Positions 40,719-50,347 of a stretch of DNA of 64,000 bases are shown here, one piece after another (position 1 is the first letter of the stretch; each line of letters starts with the position of its first letter). A program made the position numbers and the translations under genes. A model generated the notes under the pieces. It did no database searches and was not told the DNA's origin. It saw only the letters and a program-made list of their open reading frames with translations. The DNA comes from Alcaligenes faecalis (GTDB taxonomy: Bacteria; Pseudomonadota; Gammaproteobacteria; Burkholderiales; Burkholderiaceae_B), in NCBI RefSeq assembly GCF_005311025.1, contig NZ_CP031747.1, forward strand, positions 2,106,954-2,170,953, written 5' to 3'.

Positions 40719-41329
40719 TGTCTCGTTTTCTGATTCCCGTGGCGTTCGCCGGTTTGCTGACGGCTTGCGCCTCGACCACGCCCACTTACTACACCTTGCA
40801 AGCGTCCAATGCCGCTCCGGCGGCTGCGGCTCCTTCCACGCAAGTGTGGAAGGGCTTTCAGCTGCGACGCATGGATGTGCCTGCTCAATTGGATCGCCGC
40901 TCCTTTGTACTGACGCAGACTGCGGGCGGGCAGGTCAACCTGCTCAACGATAGCCAGTGGGCCTCACCTTTACCTGATGAAATGTCCCTGGCTTTGGCGT
41001 CTGGTTTGCAGGATCGCCTGGGCGTTCCCCAGTTGGCCAGCGCTGCTCCGAAAACACCGCTGTGGCAGATCGATGTGCTGGTACAGCGCTTCGAATCTGT
41101 CTATGGCGAACGCGCTACCCTGGAGTTGAGCTGGACACTGACGCCAGTTGGCTTTGAGGGGGAGGCCCAGCAATGCCGCTGGCTGGACTCCGAGCCTGCG
41201 TCCTCTGTGCCAGAACTGGTGCAGGCGCATCGCCAATTGCAGCAGCGCTGGGCGGATGCACTGGCCGCACAAATGCAAGGTAAATCTGTCCCGGTTAACC
41301 TGAGCAAAGCCATGCTCTGCGTTAGTTAA
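40715..41329 (+). CDS. pqiC: PqiC-type lipoprotein
   Basis: 204 residues, overlapping pqiB by four bases (ATGA). The signal sequence ends in the lipobox LLTAC (Cys at about residue 18). The rest is DUF330/ABC-type transport auxiliary domain (PTYYTLQ, then VDVPAQLDRRSF-like WKGFQLRRMDVPAQLDR and GLQDRLG). It anchors the PqiB tube at the outer membrane. Confidence 0.92.
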   Translation: MMSRFLIPVAFAGLLTACASTTPTYYTLQASNAAPAAAAPSTQVWKGFQLRRMDVPAQLDRRSFVLTQTAGGQVNLLNDSQWASPLPDEMSLALASGLQDRLGVPQLASAAPKTPLWQIDVLVQRFESVYGERATLELSWTLTPVGFEGEAQQCRWLDSEPASSVPELVQAHRQLQQRWADALAAQMQGKSVPVNLSKAMLCVS

Positions 41330-41386
41330 CCTTGTTGGTTAACTTTTTTCTGTGCGGGTTAACCTGAATACGAATTTGGGTTAACC
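41293..41386. promoter_or_regulatory. Array of GTTAAC palindromes upstream of putA
   Basis: GTTAAC occurs at 41294, 41325, 41338, 41358 and 41380. The last two are within identical GGGTTAACC nonamers 22 bases apart, and the third lies 20 bases before them, roughly two helical turns each. The array ends 55 bases before the putA start. Because PutA has an N-terminal DNA-binding domain, these are candidate PutA operators. Confidence 0.6.
41324..41350 (+). terminator. Probable terminator of pqiABC
   Basis: AGTTAACC-ttgtt-GGTTAACT followed by a run of T, with the pqiC stop codon inside the left arm. The stem is AT-rich and contains two GTTAAC motifs of the array in front of putA. Confidence 0.55.
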
Positions 41387-41440
41387 GTCAGTATTATTTC
41401 GGCTTATCGCAGTCAACAAAGCGTAACCGGGATAAGAAGC

Positions 41441-44400
41441 ATGGCGAGCACAACCTTAGGGATTAAAGTCGATATAGAACTGCGCGAGCGCCTGCGGCGT
41501 GCGGCGGATCAGTTGCAGTGCACCCCGCATTGGCTGCATAAGCAGGCCTTGCTGTCTTATATCGAAGGAATCGAGCGCGGTGTGTTGCCCAGCGAATTGG
41601 CGCTGCTAAGCGGGGGGGACGCCGAAGCCGCCGAAGAAGGTGTACTCATGCCTTCCATCCCGTTTTACGGCTTTGCGCAGGATGTGCAACCGCAAAGTGT
41701 GTTGCGCGCTGCCATTACCGCCGCCTACCGCCGTCCAGAAACCGACTGTCTGCCCTTGCTGTTAAGTGCAGCGCGTTCTTCTCAAAGTGCGCGTGCCCAG
41801 GAGTTGGCCGCTCGTCTGGTTAAAGCCTTGCGCGCCAAGCGCCGTGGTGGCGGCGTAGAAGGCTTGATCCATGAATTCTCCTTGTCCAGCCAGGAAGGCG
41901 TTGCCCTGATGTGTCTGGCCGAAGCCTTGTTGCGTATCCCTGACCGCGCGACACGCGATGCCTTGATTCGCGACAAAATCAGCCACGGCGACTGGCGTGC
42001 ACACATGGGCGAGTCCCCCTCGTTGTTTGTGAATGCCGCCACCTGGGGCCTGATGCTGACGGGGCGCCTGGTCAGTGTAAATAGTGAAAAGAATTTGTCC
42101 TCCGCCTTGACCCGCATGATTGGCAAGGGTGGCGAGCCCTTGATCCGCAAAGGCGTGGACGTTGCCATGCGCATGATGGGCGAACAGTTCGTGACCGGGC
42201 AAACCATTGCCTCGGCACTGGCCAATAGCCGCAAGTTTGAAGAGCAAGGCTTTCGTTATTCCTACGACATGTTGGGCGAGGCCGCGACGACAGCGGAAGA
42301 CGCCCAGCGTTACTACCAGGCTTATGAGCAGGCCATTCACGCGATTGGTCGTGCCAGCCAGGGCCGCGGGATTTACGAAGGCCCCGGCATTTCCATCAAG
42401 CTGTCCGCACTGCACCCGCGCTACAGCCGTTCCCAGCGCGATCGCGTCATGCGGGAGTTGTTCCCGCGCTTATTGTCCTTGGCACAATTAGCGCATCACT
42501 ACGATGTGGGCTTGAATATTGACGCCGAAGAAGCAGACCGCCTGGAAGTGTCCCTGGATCTGCTGGACAAGCTGTGCTTTGACCCGTCTTTGGCAGGTTG
42601 GAACGGCATTGGCTTTGTGGTGCAGGCTTATCAAAAGCGCGCGCCTTTTGTTATTGATTATCTGATTGATCTGGCCCGCCGTAGCGGTCACCGCTTGATG
42701 CTGCGCCTGGTGAAAGGCGCCTACTGGGATTCGGAGATCAAACGTGCCCAGGTTGATGGCCTGGAAGACTATCCCGTCTACACCCGCAAGGTACACACGG
42801 ACGTGTCTTACCTGGCTTGCGCTCGCAAGCTTTTGCAGGCCCCAGAAGCCGTCTACCCGCAGTTTGCGACACACAATGCGCAAACCCTGGCTGCTATTTA
42901 TGTGATGGCTGGCCAGAACTACTACACCGGCCAATATGAGTTCCAGTGCCTGCACGGCATGGGCGAGGACCTGTACGACGAGGTAGTCGGCCCGATCAAG
43001 GACGGCAAGCTGAACCGTCCTTGCCGTATCTATGCACCCGTTGGTTCTCACGAAACCTTGCTGGCGTATCTGGTGCGTCGTCTCCTGGAAAACGGTGCCA
43101 ACACCTCTTTCGTGAATCAGATTGGCGATGCCGATGTGAACATGGAGCAGCTGATTGCCGACCCCGTGGCTCAGGCCCTGAGCCTGCAACCCTTGGGTCG
43201 TCCACATGACAAGATTCCGTTGCCGCGCCAGTTGTACTGGGATGCGGAGCAGCGCTTGAACTCGGCTGGCCTGGATTTAAGCAACGAGCACCGCCTGGGT
43301 TCTTTGGCCGCTACCTTGATGCAAACCGCTGCCTTGCCACGTCAGGCTCAGCCTATCCTGGGGCAGGGCAATCCGGTCTGGGACGAGTCCAAGGCAACGA
43401 TTGTGCGTAATCCGGCCAATCATCAGGACGTAGTGGGGCAGGTCATGTTTGCCACTGCACAGGATGTGGAGCAGGCTTTGGACGCCGCCAGCCACTATGC
43501 ACCAATCTGGCAGGCCACGCCGGTAGAAGAACGCGCCGCCGCCCTGCAGCAAGCCGCCCAACTGCTGGAAGACAATATGCAGGACTTGATGGGCCTGCTG
43601 GTGCGTGAGGCCGGCAAGTCCTATGCGAATGCGATTGCCGAAGTGCGTGAAGCCGTGGACTTCCTGCGTTACTACGCCGGACAGGTTCTGCGCGACTTTG
43701 ATAATGACGAATATCGTCCCGTCGGTGTGGTGCTGTGTATCAGCCCCTGGAACTTCCCCTTGGCTATTTTCCTGGGTCAGGTCTCGGCGGCTCTGGCTGC
43801 AGGCAACGTCGTCCTGGCCAAGCCTGCTGAACAAACCTGCCTGATTGCGGCGGCCGCTGTCGAGCTGCTGCACAAGGCAGGGATTGCTCCCGGTGCCTTG
43901 CAGCTCCTGCCTGGTGATGGCCCATCCGTGGGCGCGCCTTTGGCGGCCAGTGAGAAGGTTAATGCTGTGATGTTTACCGGCTCGACCGCCGTTGCCATGG
44001 GCTTGAATCGTCAATTGGCTACACGCCTGACGGCAGACGGTCAGGCCGTCCCGCTGATTGCAGAAACTGGTGGCTTGAATGCCATGGTGGTCGACAGCTC
44101 GGCCTTGCCTGAGCAGGTGGTGTTTGATGTACTGAATTCTGCTTTCGACTCGGCAGGCCAGCGTTGTTCCGCCTTGCGGCTGCTGTGCATTCAGGAAGAT
44201 GTGGCCGAGCGTGTGCTGAACATGCTCAACGGTGCCATGCAGGAGCTGAGCGTGGGCAATCCCGATCTGCTCAGCACGGATGTAGGTCCGGTGATTGATG
44301 AAGAAGCCCGCTCCGGTATCGAAGAGCACATCAGCGCCATGCGCGAGGCTGGTTTCCGTATCACGCAAAGTGAACAAAGCCGCAGCCTGACAGGTACCTT

Positions 44401-45214
44401 TGTCTTGCCGACCATTATCGAGATCGAGCAGGTCAAGGATCTGGAACGCGAAATTTTCGGTCCCGTTCTGCACGTGATGCGTTTCAAGCGTAGTGAGCTG
44501 GACAGCCTGATCAATCAGATCAACGAACGTGGTTACGGACTGACCTTTGGCGTTCACACCCGTCTGGATGAAACCGTGGAGCGTGTCGTTTCGCGCATTC
44601 ACGCTGGTAACGTCTATGTGAACCGCAATATGGTGGGCGCGGTGGTGGGCGTACAGCCTTTCGGTGGTGAGGGCTTGTCGGGTACCGGCCCCAAAGCAGG
44701 CGGCCCCTTGTACTTGCGCCGACTGCTTAGCCGTTGCCCGCAGAACCTGCCTTTGCAAGCTTGGCAGGAGCAGGGCGCGGTCTTGCCTGGTCCGACGGGC
44801 GAGTCCAATATTTATCAGTTGCACCCACGAGGTCGCGTTCTGTGCATGCCTGTCAGCGTGCACGGCTGGCAAGCTCAGCGCGAGGCCTGCGCACGTAGCG
44901 GCAACCAGGCCATCCTACTGGACCGTTTGGGTCTGGGAGGCTGGCAGGACGCGCCTGCCGAGCAAATTGCCATGTCCGATTTGGGTGAGGCAGATTATGA
45001 TGCTGTTTTGTTTGAAGGCGACAGCGACGAACTCCGGCAAGTATTGGGACAAGTGGCTGAACGCCGTGGCCCCATTGTTGGGGTTCAAGGGCTGTTGACG
45101 CAGGAATTGGAGGGGGGCGCGACTTACCTCGTCGAGCGTTTGTTGCGCGAAGTCTCGGTCAGTACCAATACAGCGGCAGCTGGGGGCAATGCCAGTTTGA
45201 TGATGGTCGGTTGA
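41441..45214 (+). CDS. putA: Trifunctional proline dehydrogenase / P5C dehydrogenase / DNA-binding regulator
   Basis: 1257 residues. N-terminal ribbon-helix-helix (residues about 1-47, TTLGIKVDIELRERLRRAADQL), then the FAD-linked proline dehydrogenase barrel (about 180-550, with FVVQAYQKRAPFVIDYLIDLARR and RLVKGAYWDSEIK) and the NAD-linked aldehyde dehydrogenase (about 600-1100, with WNFPLAIFLGQV, catalytic Cys in FDSAGQRCSALR, and Glu in IAETGGLNAM). It oxidises proline to glutamate at the membrane. The DNA-binding domain indicates autoregulation. Confidence 0.97.
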   Translation: MASTTLGIKVDIELRERLRRAADQLQCTPHWLHKQALLSYIEGIERGVLPSELALLSGGDAEAAEEGVLMPSIPFYGFAQDVQPQSVLRAAITAAYRRPETDCLPLLLSAARSSQSARAQELAARLVKALRAKRRGGGVEGLIHEFSLSSQEGVALMCLAEALLRIPDRATRDALIRDKISHGDWRAHMGESPSLFVNAATWGLMLTGRLVSVNSEKNLSSALTRMIGKGGEPLIRKGVDVAMRMMGEQFVTGQTIASALANSRKFEEQGFRYSYDMLGEAATTAEDAQRYYQAYEQAIHAIGRASQGRGIYEGPGISIKLSALHPRYSRSQRDRVMRELFPRLLSLAQLAHHYDVGLNIDAEEADRLEVSLDLLDKLCFDPSLAGWNGIGFVVQAYQKRAPFVIDYLIDLARRSGHRLMLRLVKGAYWDSEIKRAQVDGLEDYPVYTRKVHTDVSYLACARKLLQAPEAVYPQFATHNAQTLAAIYVMAGQNYYTGQYEFQCLHGMGEDLYDEVVGPIKDGKLNRPCRIYAPVGSHETLLAYLVRRLLENGANTSFVNQIGDADVNMEQLIADPVAQALSLQPLGRPHDKIPLPRQLYWDAEQRLNSAGLDLSNEHRLGSLAATLMQTAALPRQAQPILGQGNPVWDESKATIVRNPANHQDVVGQVMFATAQDVEQALDAASHYAPIWQATPVEERAAALQQAAQLLEDNMQDLMGLLVREAGKSYANAIAEVREAVDFLRYYAGQVLRDFDNDEYRPVGVVLCISPWNFPLAIFLGQVSAALAAGNVVLAKPAEQTCLIAAAAVELLHKAGIAPGALQLLPGDGPSVGAPLAASEKVNAVMFTGSTAVAMGLNRQLATRLTADGQAVPLIAETGGLNAMVVDSSALPEQVVFDVLNSAFDSAGQRCSALRLLCIQEDVAERVLNMLNGAMQELSVGNPDLLSTDVGPVIDEEARSGIEEHISAMREAGFRITQSEQSRSLTGTFVLPTIIEIEQVKDLEREIFGPVLHVMRFKRSELDSLINQINERGYGLTFGVHTRLDETVERVVSRIHAGNVYVNRNMVGAVVGVQPFGGEGLSGTGPKAGGPLYLRRLLSRCPQNLPLQAWQEQGAVLPGPTGESNIYQLHPRGRVLCMPVSVHGWQAQREACARSGNQAILLDRLGLGGWQDAPAEQIAMSDLGEADYDAVLFEGDSDELRQVLGQVAERRGPIVGVQGLLTQELEGGATYLVERLLREVSVSTNTAAAGGNASLMMVG

Positions 45215-45343
45215 CATCAGATGGCACCCATTTCTATGCACACGTTTGGTCGCACATTTCACCTGGAGCGGCGGCCCTGCGTTCATTCTCACGGCACGGG
45301 CCGACATGTAGCGCGGCTATATTAAAAAACGAAGGAGAACAAT

Positions 45344-46501
45344 ATGCAGTCCATCACGAGCTTTAAATTGGCCTTGGTTTCGACAGCGGTTTTTGGTGCA
45401 TTGGCGGCTAGCCCCGTCTTTGCCGCTGACAAGGTAATCAAGCTGGGCTTTTCGGCCCCCTTGACCGGCCCGCAGGCTCACTACGGTGAAGACATGCGCA
45501 ATGGTCTGGTGCTGGCTCTGGAAGAAGCCAACGCCCAGAAAATTGAAATTGATGGCGCAACCGCCCGTTTTGAACTGGTGGCCAAGGATGACCAGGCTGA
45601 CCCGCGTACAGCGGTCCAGGTCGCCCAGCAAATTGTGGACGACGGTGTGGATGGTGTATTGGGCCATTTCAACTCGGGCACCACGATTCCTGCTTCGCGC
45701 GTATACAACGACGCGGGTATCCCCCAGATCGCCATGGCAACCTCGCCTGAGTACACCCAGCAAGGTTACGACAACACCTTCCGCATGATGACCAGCGACA
45801 CCCAGCAAGGTGCGGCTGTGGGTCAGTTCATCGTCAAGGATTTGGCTGCCAAGAAAGTAGCCTTGATCGACGACCGTACCGCTTATGGCCAAGGTCTGAC
45901 TGACCAGGTTGCCCGTGCGGTAGAAAAAGCAGGTGGCCAGATCGTGGCCCGTGAATACACCACGGACAAAGCCAACGACTTCACCTCCATTCTGACCAAC
46001 ATCAAGTCCAAGGCGCCCGATGCTATCTTCTTTGGTGGTCTGGATGCTCAGTCCGGCCCGATGAAGCGTCAAATGCAGACGCTGGACATCAAGGCCCCGC
46101 TGGTTTCGGGCGAAATGACGCGCAGCGACACCTTCCTGCGTCTGGCCGGTGCAGCCGCTGATGGCACCTACGCCTCCTTGGCAGGTGTGCCTCTGTCCAC
46201 CATGGCGGCTGGCGAGAAATTCGCCAAAGACTACCAGGCCCGCTTCAAGGCTGAGCCCGGTGTTTACGCTCCGTATGCCTACGACGGCGCCTGGAACATG
46301 ATCACCGCCATGAAGGAAGCCGGTTCTTCCAAGGCAGAAGACTACCTGCCCAAACTGGCCGCATTGAAACGCAACGGCGCAACCAGCAGCAACATTGCCT
46401 ACGACCAGAATGGCGACCTGAAAGAAATCGCCGTCACCATCTACGAAGTTAAAGATGGCAAGTGGACGATGGTGAAAACCATGGTCAGTCAGGCTAACTA
46501 A
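45344..46501 (+). CDS. livK: Branched-chain amino acid-binding periplasmic protein
   Basis: 385 residues with a signal peptide (about 1-28, LVSTAVFGALAASPVFAA-D). The mature part has LGFSAPLTGPQAHYGEDMRNG, GHFNSGTTIPASRVYNDAGIP and YAPYAYDGAWNMITAMKEAG, typical of the Leu/Ile/Val/Phe-binding HAAT family. A GAAGGAGAA site precedes the ATG. It supplies the LivHMGF importer that follows. Confidence 0.93.
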   Translation: MQSITSFKLALVSTAVFGALAASPVFAADKVIKLGFSAPLTGPQAHYGEDMRNGLVLALEEANAQKIEIDGATARFELVAKDDQADPRTAVQVAQQIVDDGVDGVLGHFNSGTTIPASRVYNDAGIPQIAMATSPEYTQQGYDNTFRMMTSDTQQGAAVGQFIVKDLAAKKVALIDDRTAYGQGLTDQVARAVEKAGGQIVAREYTTDKANDFTSILTNIKSKAPDAIFFGGLDAQSGPMKRQMQTLDIKAPLVSGEMTRSDTFLRLAGAAADGTYASLAGVPLSTMAAGEKFAKDYQARFKAEPGVYAPYAYDGAWNMITAMKEAGSSKAEDYLPKLAALKRNGATSSNIAYDQNGDLKEIAVTIYEVKDGKWTMVKTMVSQAN

Positions 46502-46521
46502 GCACGCTTGATCCTGCAGTT

Positions 46522-46545
46522 TGAGCCCTTCGGGGCTCATCTTTA
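46522..46545 (+). terminator. Hairpin between livK and livH (attenuator)
   Basis: TGAGCCC-ttcg-GGGCTCA with a UUCG tetraloop, followed by a short T-poor tail (TCTTTA). A partial terminator or a processing site that would give more LivK than the membrane components is likely. Confidence 0.55.
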
Positions 46546-46629
46546 CCGTGGCCTGTGTTTGGCAGGCCCGCGCTCCCTGTTCTATCGCCGTGCGCCGGGG
46601 CAGGGAGCAATGACCACGAGTCCCAATCT

Positions 46630-47562
46630 ATGGAAATCCTGATACAACAACTAATAAATGGCCTGACCGTGGGCAGTGTCTACGCCTTGGTGGCGCTGGG
46701 CTACACCATGGTGTATGGAATTATTGGCCTGATTAATTTTGCGCATGGTGATGTAGTCATGGTTGGGGCGATGCTGGCCACGACAGTGGTGTTATCGCTG
46801 GTCGGCGCGGACCCGGCAGGCCTGTCCGCCTGGTTGATGGTGGGGCTGGCCCTCTTGGCCGCTATCCCCGTCTGCATGGGCATAGGCTGGACTGCCGAGC
46901 GTTATGCGTATCGTCCCTTGCGTCGTGCGCCTCGTTTGGCCGCACTGATTACCGCTATTGGTGTGTCCTTTATTGTGCAGAACCTGGCCATGATGATCTG
47001 GGGGCGCAATTACCTGAGCTTCCCGCACATTATTGAACCCATGGTGTTCCAGCTGGGCGACGCGCGCATCAGCTTGCTGCAAATTCTGATTATCGGTGGT
47101 GCCGCTGCGATCATGTCCGGCCTGATGGTGCTGGTGCACCGCACCCGTCTGGGCACCGCCATGCGTGCAACCGCCCAGAACCGCGAAGTAGCTGGCTTGA
47201 TGGGGGTGAATATCAATACCGTGATTTCCGCCGCTTTTGTCATTGGCTCGGCCCTGGCTGCCGTCGCAGGCGTGATGATCGTGACTTACTACGGCGTTGC
47301 CCAATACACGATGGGCTTCATGCTGGGTCTCAAAGCATTTACCGCCGCCGTTCTGGGTGGCATTGGTAATTTGGGTGGCGCCATGCTGGGTGGCTTGCTG
47401 CTGGGCTTGATCGAAGCTCTGGGCGCAGGCTACATCGGCGACCTGACCAATGGGGTCTTTGGCAGTAACTATCAGGATGTGTTCTCTTTTATCGTGCTGA
47501 TCTTGGTGCTGATTTTCCGTCCCTCGGGCCTGTTGGGTGAACGTGTGGGAGATCGCGCATGA
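46630..47562 (+). CDS. livH: High-affinity branched-chain amino acid permease LivH
   Basis: 310 residues from the ATG at 46630 (MEILIQQLINGLTVGSVYAL). About eight membrane helices; conserved YTMVYGIIGLINFAHGDV and GGIGNLGGAMLGG. It forms the channel with LivM. The last four bases overlap livM. Confidence 0.95.
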   Translation: MEILIQQLINGLTVGSVYALVALGYTMVYGIIGLINFAHGDVVMVGAMLATTVVLSLVGADPAGLSAWLMVGLALLAAIPVCMGIGWTAERYAYRPLRRAPRLAALITAIGVSFIVQNLAMMIWGRNYLSFPHIIEPMVFQLGDARISLLQILIIGGAAAIMSGLMVLVHRTRLGTAMRATAQNREVAGLMGVNINTVISAAFVIGSALAAVAGVMIVTYYGVAQYTMGFMLGLKAFTAAVLGGIGNLGGAMLGGLLLGLIEALGAGYIGDLTNGVFGSNYQDVFSFIVLILVLIFRPSGLLGERVGDRA

Positions 47563-48665
47563 GTCTGAATCAAACATTAAGTGGCGCTGGCTCCAAACAG
47601 CGCCCCGCAACGCCCGCCAAAGTCTGGGTCGGTGCGCTGCTGATTGGTGTGGTGCTGGCCATTTTGCCCTTCGTGCTGGGCATGGCGGGACAAAGCTGGA
47701 TTCGCACCCTGAACTTTGCCTTGCTGTACGTGATGCTGGCTCTGGGCCTGAACATCGTGGTGGGTTTTGCCGGTCTGCTGGATCTGGGCTATATCGCTTT
47801 CTATGCGGTAGGGGCGTACGTCTGGGCCATGCTGGCATCGCCGCATTTTGGTCTGCACCTGCCGTTCTGGATGGTGCTGCCAGCCGGTATTGCTCTGGCC
47901 GCCGTATTCGGTGTGCTCCTGGGCTTTCCAGTCCTGCGCTTGCGAGGCGACTACCTGGCCATTGTGACCCTGGGCTTCGGTGAGATTATCCGCATCTTCA
48001 TGAACAACCTGGATGCGCCGGTCAACATCACCAACGGTCCGCAAGGGATCAACCGGGTTGATACCTTCAAGATTGGCGACTTCATCTTTGGCAAGGCGGA
48101 AACCCTCTTTGGCATACGGATAACGGGGCCAGAAAAATACTATTACCTTCTCCTGCTGATCACGCTGCTGATTGTGTTCATCTGCGTGCGCTTGCAGCAC
48201 TCCCGCATTGGCCGTGCCTGGGAAGCGATCCGCGAAGATGAAATCGCCGCCAAGGCCATGGGCATCAATACCCGTAACGTCAAACTGCTGGCCTTTGCCA
48301 TGGGTGCAACGTTTGGTGGTGTGGCCGGTGGCTTGTTTGCTTCTATGCAAGGCTTCGTCAGCCCAGAGAGTTTCAGCCTGACCGAGTCCATTTCCGTGCT
48401 GTGCATGGTGGTGCTGGGCGGTATGGGCCATATCCCTGGCGTGATTGTGGGTGCTTTGCTGCTCTCCGTATTCCCTGAGCTGCTGCGCTCCGTCGTCGTA
48501 CCTCTGCAGCAAAGCGTGTTCGGCGACGTGATTCTGGACCCGGACGGCATCCGTATGCTCTTGTTTGGCTTTGCCCTGGTCTTGGTCATGATCTATCGCC
48601 CAGAAGGCCTGTGGCCCTCTGCAGTGCGCCGTCGTGAACGCAAAATGAAACAGGTGCAAGCATGA
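47559..48665 (+). CDS. livM: High-affinity branched-chain amino acid permease LivM
   Basis: 368 residues, about ten membrane segments, with conserved ALGLNIVVGFAGLLDLGYIAFYAVGAY and GRAWEAIREDEIAAKAMGIN, and a C-terminal GGMGHIPG. It is coupled by four-base overlaps to livH and livG. Confidence 0.95.
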   Translation: MSLNQTLSGAGSKQRPATPAKVWVGALLIGVVLAILPFVLGMAGQSWIRTLNFALLYVMLALGLNIVVGFAGLLDLGYIAFYAVGAYVWAMLASPHFGLHLPFWMVLPAGIALAAVFGVLLGFPVLRLRGDYLAIVTLGFGEIIRIFMNNLDAPVNITNGPQGINRVDTFKIGDFIFGKAETLFGIRITGPEKYYYLLLLITLLIVFICVRLQHSRIGRAWEAIREDEIAAKAMGINTRNVKLLAFAMGATFGGVAGGLFASMQGFVSPESFSLTESISVLCMVVLGGMGHIPGVIVGALLLSVFPELLRSVVVPLQQSVFGDVILDPDGIRMLLFGFALVLVMIYRPEGLWPSAVRRRERKMKQVQA

Positions 48666-49498
48666 GTCTGAGCATGAACCAACAAGTAAAAAACGGCGAG
48701 GTGTTGTTGCAGGCAGAAGGCTTGTCCAAATGCTTCGGCGGCTTGCAGGCCTTGTCCGAAGTCAGCTTCAGCATTCGCAAGGGCGATATCTACGGTCTGA
48801 TCGGCCCGAACGGCGCGGGTAAAACCACGCTGTTCAACGTGATGACGGGCTTGTACATTCCCGAGTCGGGCCGCTGCACCTTTGCAGGCCGCAACCTGAC
48901 TGATTGCAAACCCCATCAAATCGCTGAATCCGGTTTTGCGCGTACCTTCCAGAACATCCGCTTGTTCGGCAGCCTGTCTGCCCTGGAAAACGTCATGATC
49001 GGCCGCCACGTCCGCACCCGTGCTGGCGTGCTGGGGGCAGTGATGCGTAACCGTGCTACCCGTCAGGAAGAAGAACAGATCGAGGCCCGTGCCTACGAGC
49101 TACTGGATTACGTAGGCATTGCCCAGCACGCTAACGAGATTGCGCGCTCCTTGTCCTACGGCGACCAGCGCCGCCTGGAAATTGCCCGTGCACTGGCAAC
49201 CGATCCCATGCTGCTGGCACTGGATGAACCCGCAGCAGGTATGAACCCGTCCGAGACCGTAGTCCTGCGCCAGCTGATAGAAAAAATCCGTGGCGACGGC
49301 ATTACCGTCCTGCTGATCGAACACGATATGAAGCTGGTCATGGGCCTGTGCGACCGAGTTCTGGTGCTGGAGTATGGCAAGGTGCTGGCCGAAGGCAAGC
49401 CAGCCGAAGTCCAACATAACCCGCGCGTGATTGAAGCCTATCTGGGCGCAGGTGCAGCCAAAGAGCTGGGCATTACCGTTGAAGAGGAAAAAGCATGA
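48662..49498 (+). CDS. livG: Branched-chain amino acid ABC transporter ATPase LivG
   Basis: 278 residues. Walker [13 protein letters not shown], signature [14 protein letters not shown], Walker [14 protein letters not shown] and the switch His in [10 protein letters not shown]. The GLNP/GMNP form and [10 protein letters not shown] identify LivG. It overlaps livM and livF by four bases each. Confidence 0.96.
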   Translation: MSLSMNQQVKNGEVLLQAEGLSKCFGGLQALSEVSFSIRKGDIYGLIGPNGAGKTTLFNVMTGLYIPESGRCTFAGRNLTDCKPHQIAESGFARTFQNIRLFGSLSALENVMIGRHVRTRAGVLGAVMRNRATRQEEEQIEARAYELLDYVGIAQHANEIARSLSYGDQRRLEIARALATDPMLLALDEPAAGMNPSETVVLRQLIEKIRGDGITVLLIEHDMKLVMGLCDRVLVLEYGKVLAEGKPAEVQHNPRVIEAYLGAGAAKELGITVEEEKA

Positions 49499-50232
49499 GC
49501 ACAGAACCGTTAATGTTGGATATTCGGGGTCTGGATGTGGCTTATGGCGGCATCCGGGCGGTACGCGGCCTGGACCTGCGAGTGGGCAAGGGCGAACTAG
49601 TTTGCCTGATCGGTGCTAACGGCGCTGGTAAAAGCACGACGTTGAGAGCCATCACAGGTCTGGTGCCTGCGGCTGCGGGGCAGATTGAACATCAAGGCGA
49701 AAGCATCGTCGGCCTGCCGTCGCACCAACTGGTGCGCCGTGGCGTGGTCATGGTGCCGGAAGGGCGGGGGATTTTTCCGCAGCTGACGATTGAAGAGAAT
49801 CTGGCCATGGGGGCGTATACCCGCAAGGACCACCACGAAGTACGCCAGGATATCGAGCGTATCTATACCCTGTTCCCGCGTCTGGCCGAGCGTAAAAAAC
49901 AATCGGCAGGGACTTTGTCTGGCGGGGAGCAACAGATGGTGGCAATGGGACGGGCGATGATTTCCCGGCCTTCATTGCTGCTGCTGGATGAGCCTTCCAT
50001 GGGTCTGGCTCCCATCATGGTCGAACGGATTTTTGAGCTGATCCAGACGATTGCTAAAGAAGGCGTGACGATTTTGCTGATTGAGCAGAATGCGCGACTG
50101 GCGCTAGAGCTGGGAGATCGGGGATATGTGATGGAGTCAGGGCGGATTATCCTGGAAGGCCCGGCTGCGCAGTTGCTGCATGATCCGAAGGTGAGGGCGG
50201 CTTATCTGGGGGAAGAGGATTTTGCGGCGTAG
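49495..50232 (+). CDS. livF: Branched-chain amino acid ABC transporter ATPase LivF
   Basis: 245 residues. Walker A GANGAGKSTTLRAITG, signature LSGGEQQMVAMGRA, Walker B LLLDEPSMGLAP and IEQNARLALEL. The SMGLAP motif and the VMVPEGRGIFPQLT stretch are diagnostic for LivF. Last gene of the liv operon, followed by a terminator. Confidence 0.96.
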   Translation: MSTEPLMLDIRGLDVAYGGIRAVRGLDLRVGKGELVCLIGANGAGKSTTLRAITGLVPAAAGQIEHQGESIVGLPSHQLVRRGVVMVPEGRGIFPQLTIEENLAMGAYTRKDHHEVRQDIERIYTLFPRLAERKKQSAGTLSGGEQQMVAMGRAMISRPSLLLLDEPSMGLAPIMVERIFELIQTIAKEGVTILLIEQNARLALELGDRGYVMESGRIILEGPAAQLLHDPKVRAAYLGEEDFAA

Positions 50233-50251
50233 GTAGGATTTAGGTTTGGAG

Positions 50252-50288
50252 AAAAAGCCAACCAGCTTTGGGTTGATTGGCTTTTTTG
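50252..50288 (+). terminator. Terminator of the liv operon
   Basis: AAAAAGCCAA and TTGGCTTTTT form a 10-bp inverted repeat with a 15-base loop, ending in six T. It lies about 20 bases after livF. Confidence 0.85.
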
Positions 50289-50333
50289 TTTTTTGTGTTG
50301 AGTCTTATTAAGTAGCAGCGATTAACGTACCGG

Positions 50334-50347
50334 TGTCTGCTTTCGAC
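50334..50347 (+). repeat. Inverted repeat at the left of the HerA-DUF4297 island
   Basis: TGTCTGCTTTCGAC, an exact inverse of 53652-53665. It continues as TGTCTGCTTTCGACCCAAAG, which resembles a short dispersed repeat found between genes in many proteobacteria (often translated as MSAFDPKRT). Related degenerate copies seem to follow at about 50415-50460. Confidence 0.55.

Noticed and set aside
41293-41386. CRISPR-like array
   Set aside because: The repeated unit is only 6-9 bases and palindromic, with irregular spacers; it is better explained by operator sites and a terminator.
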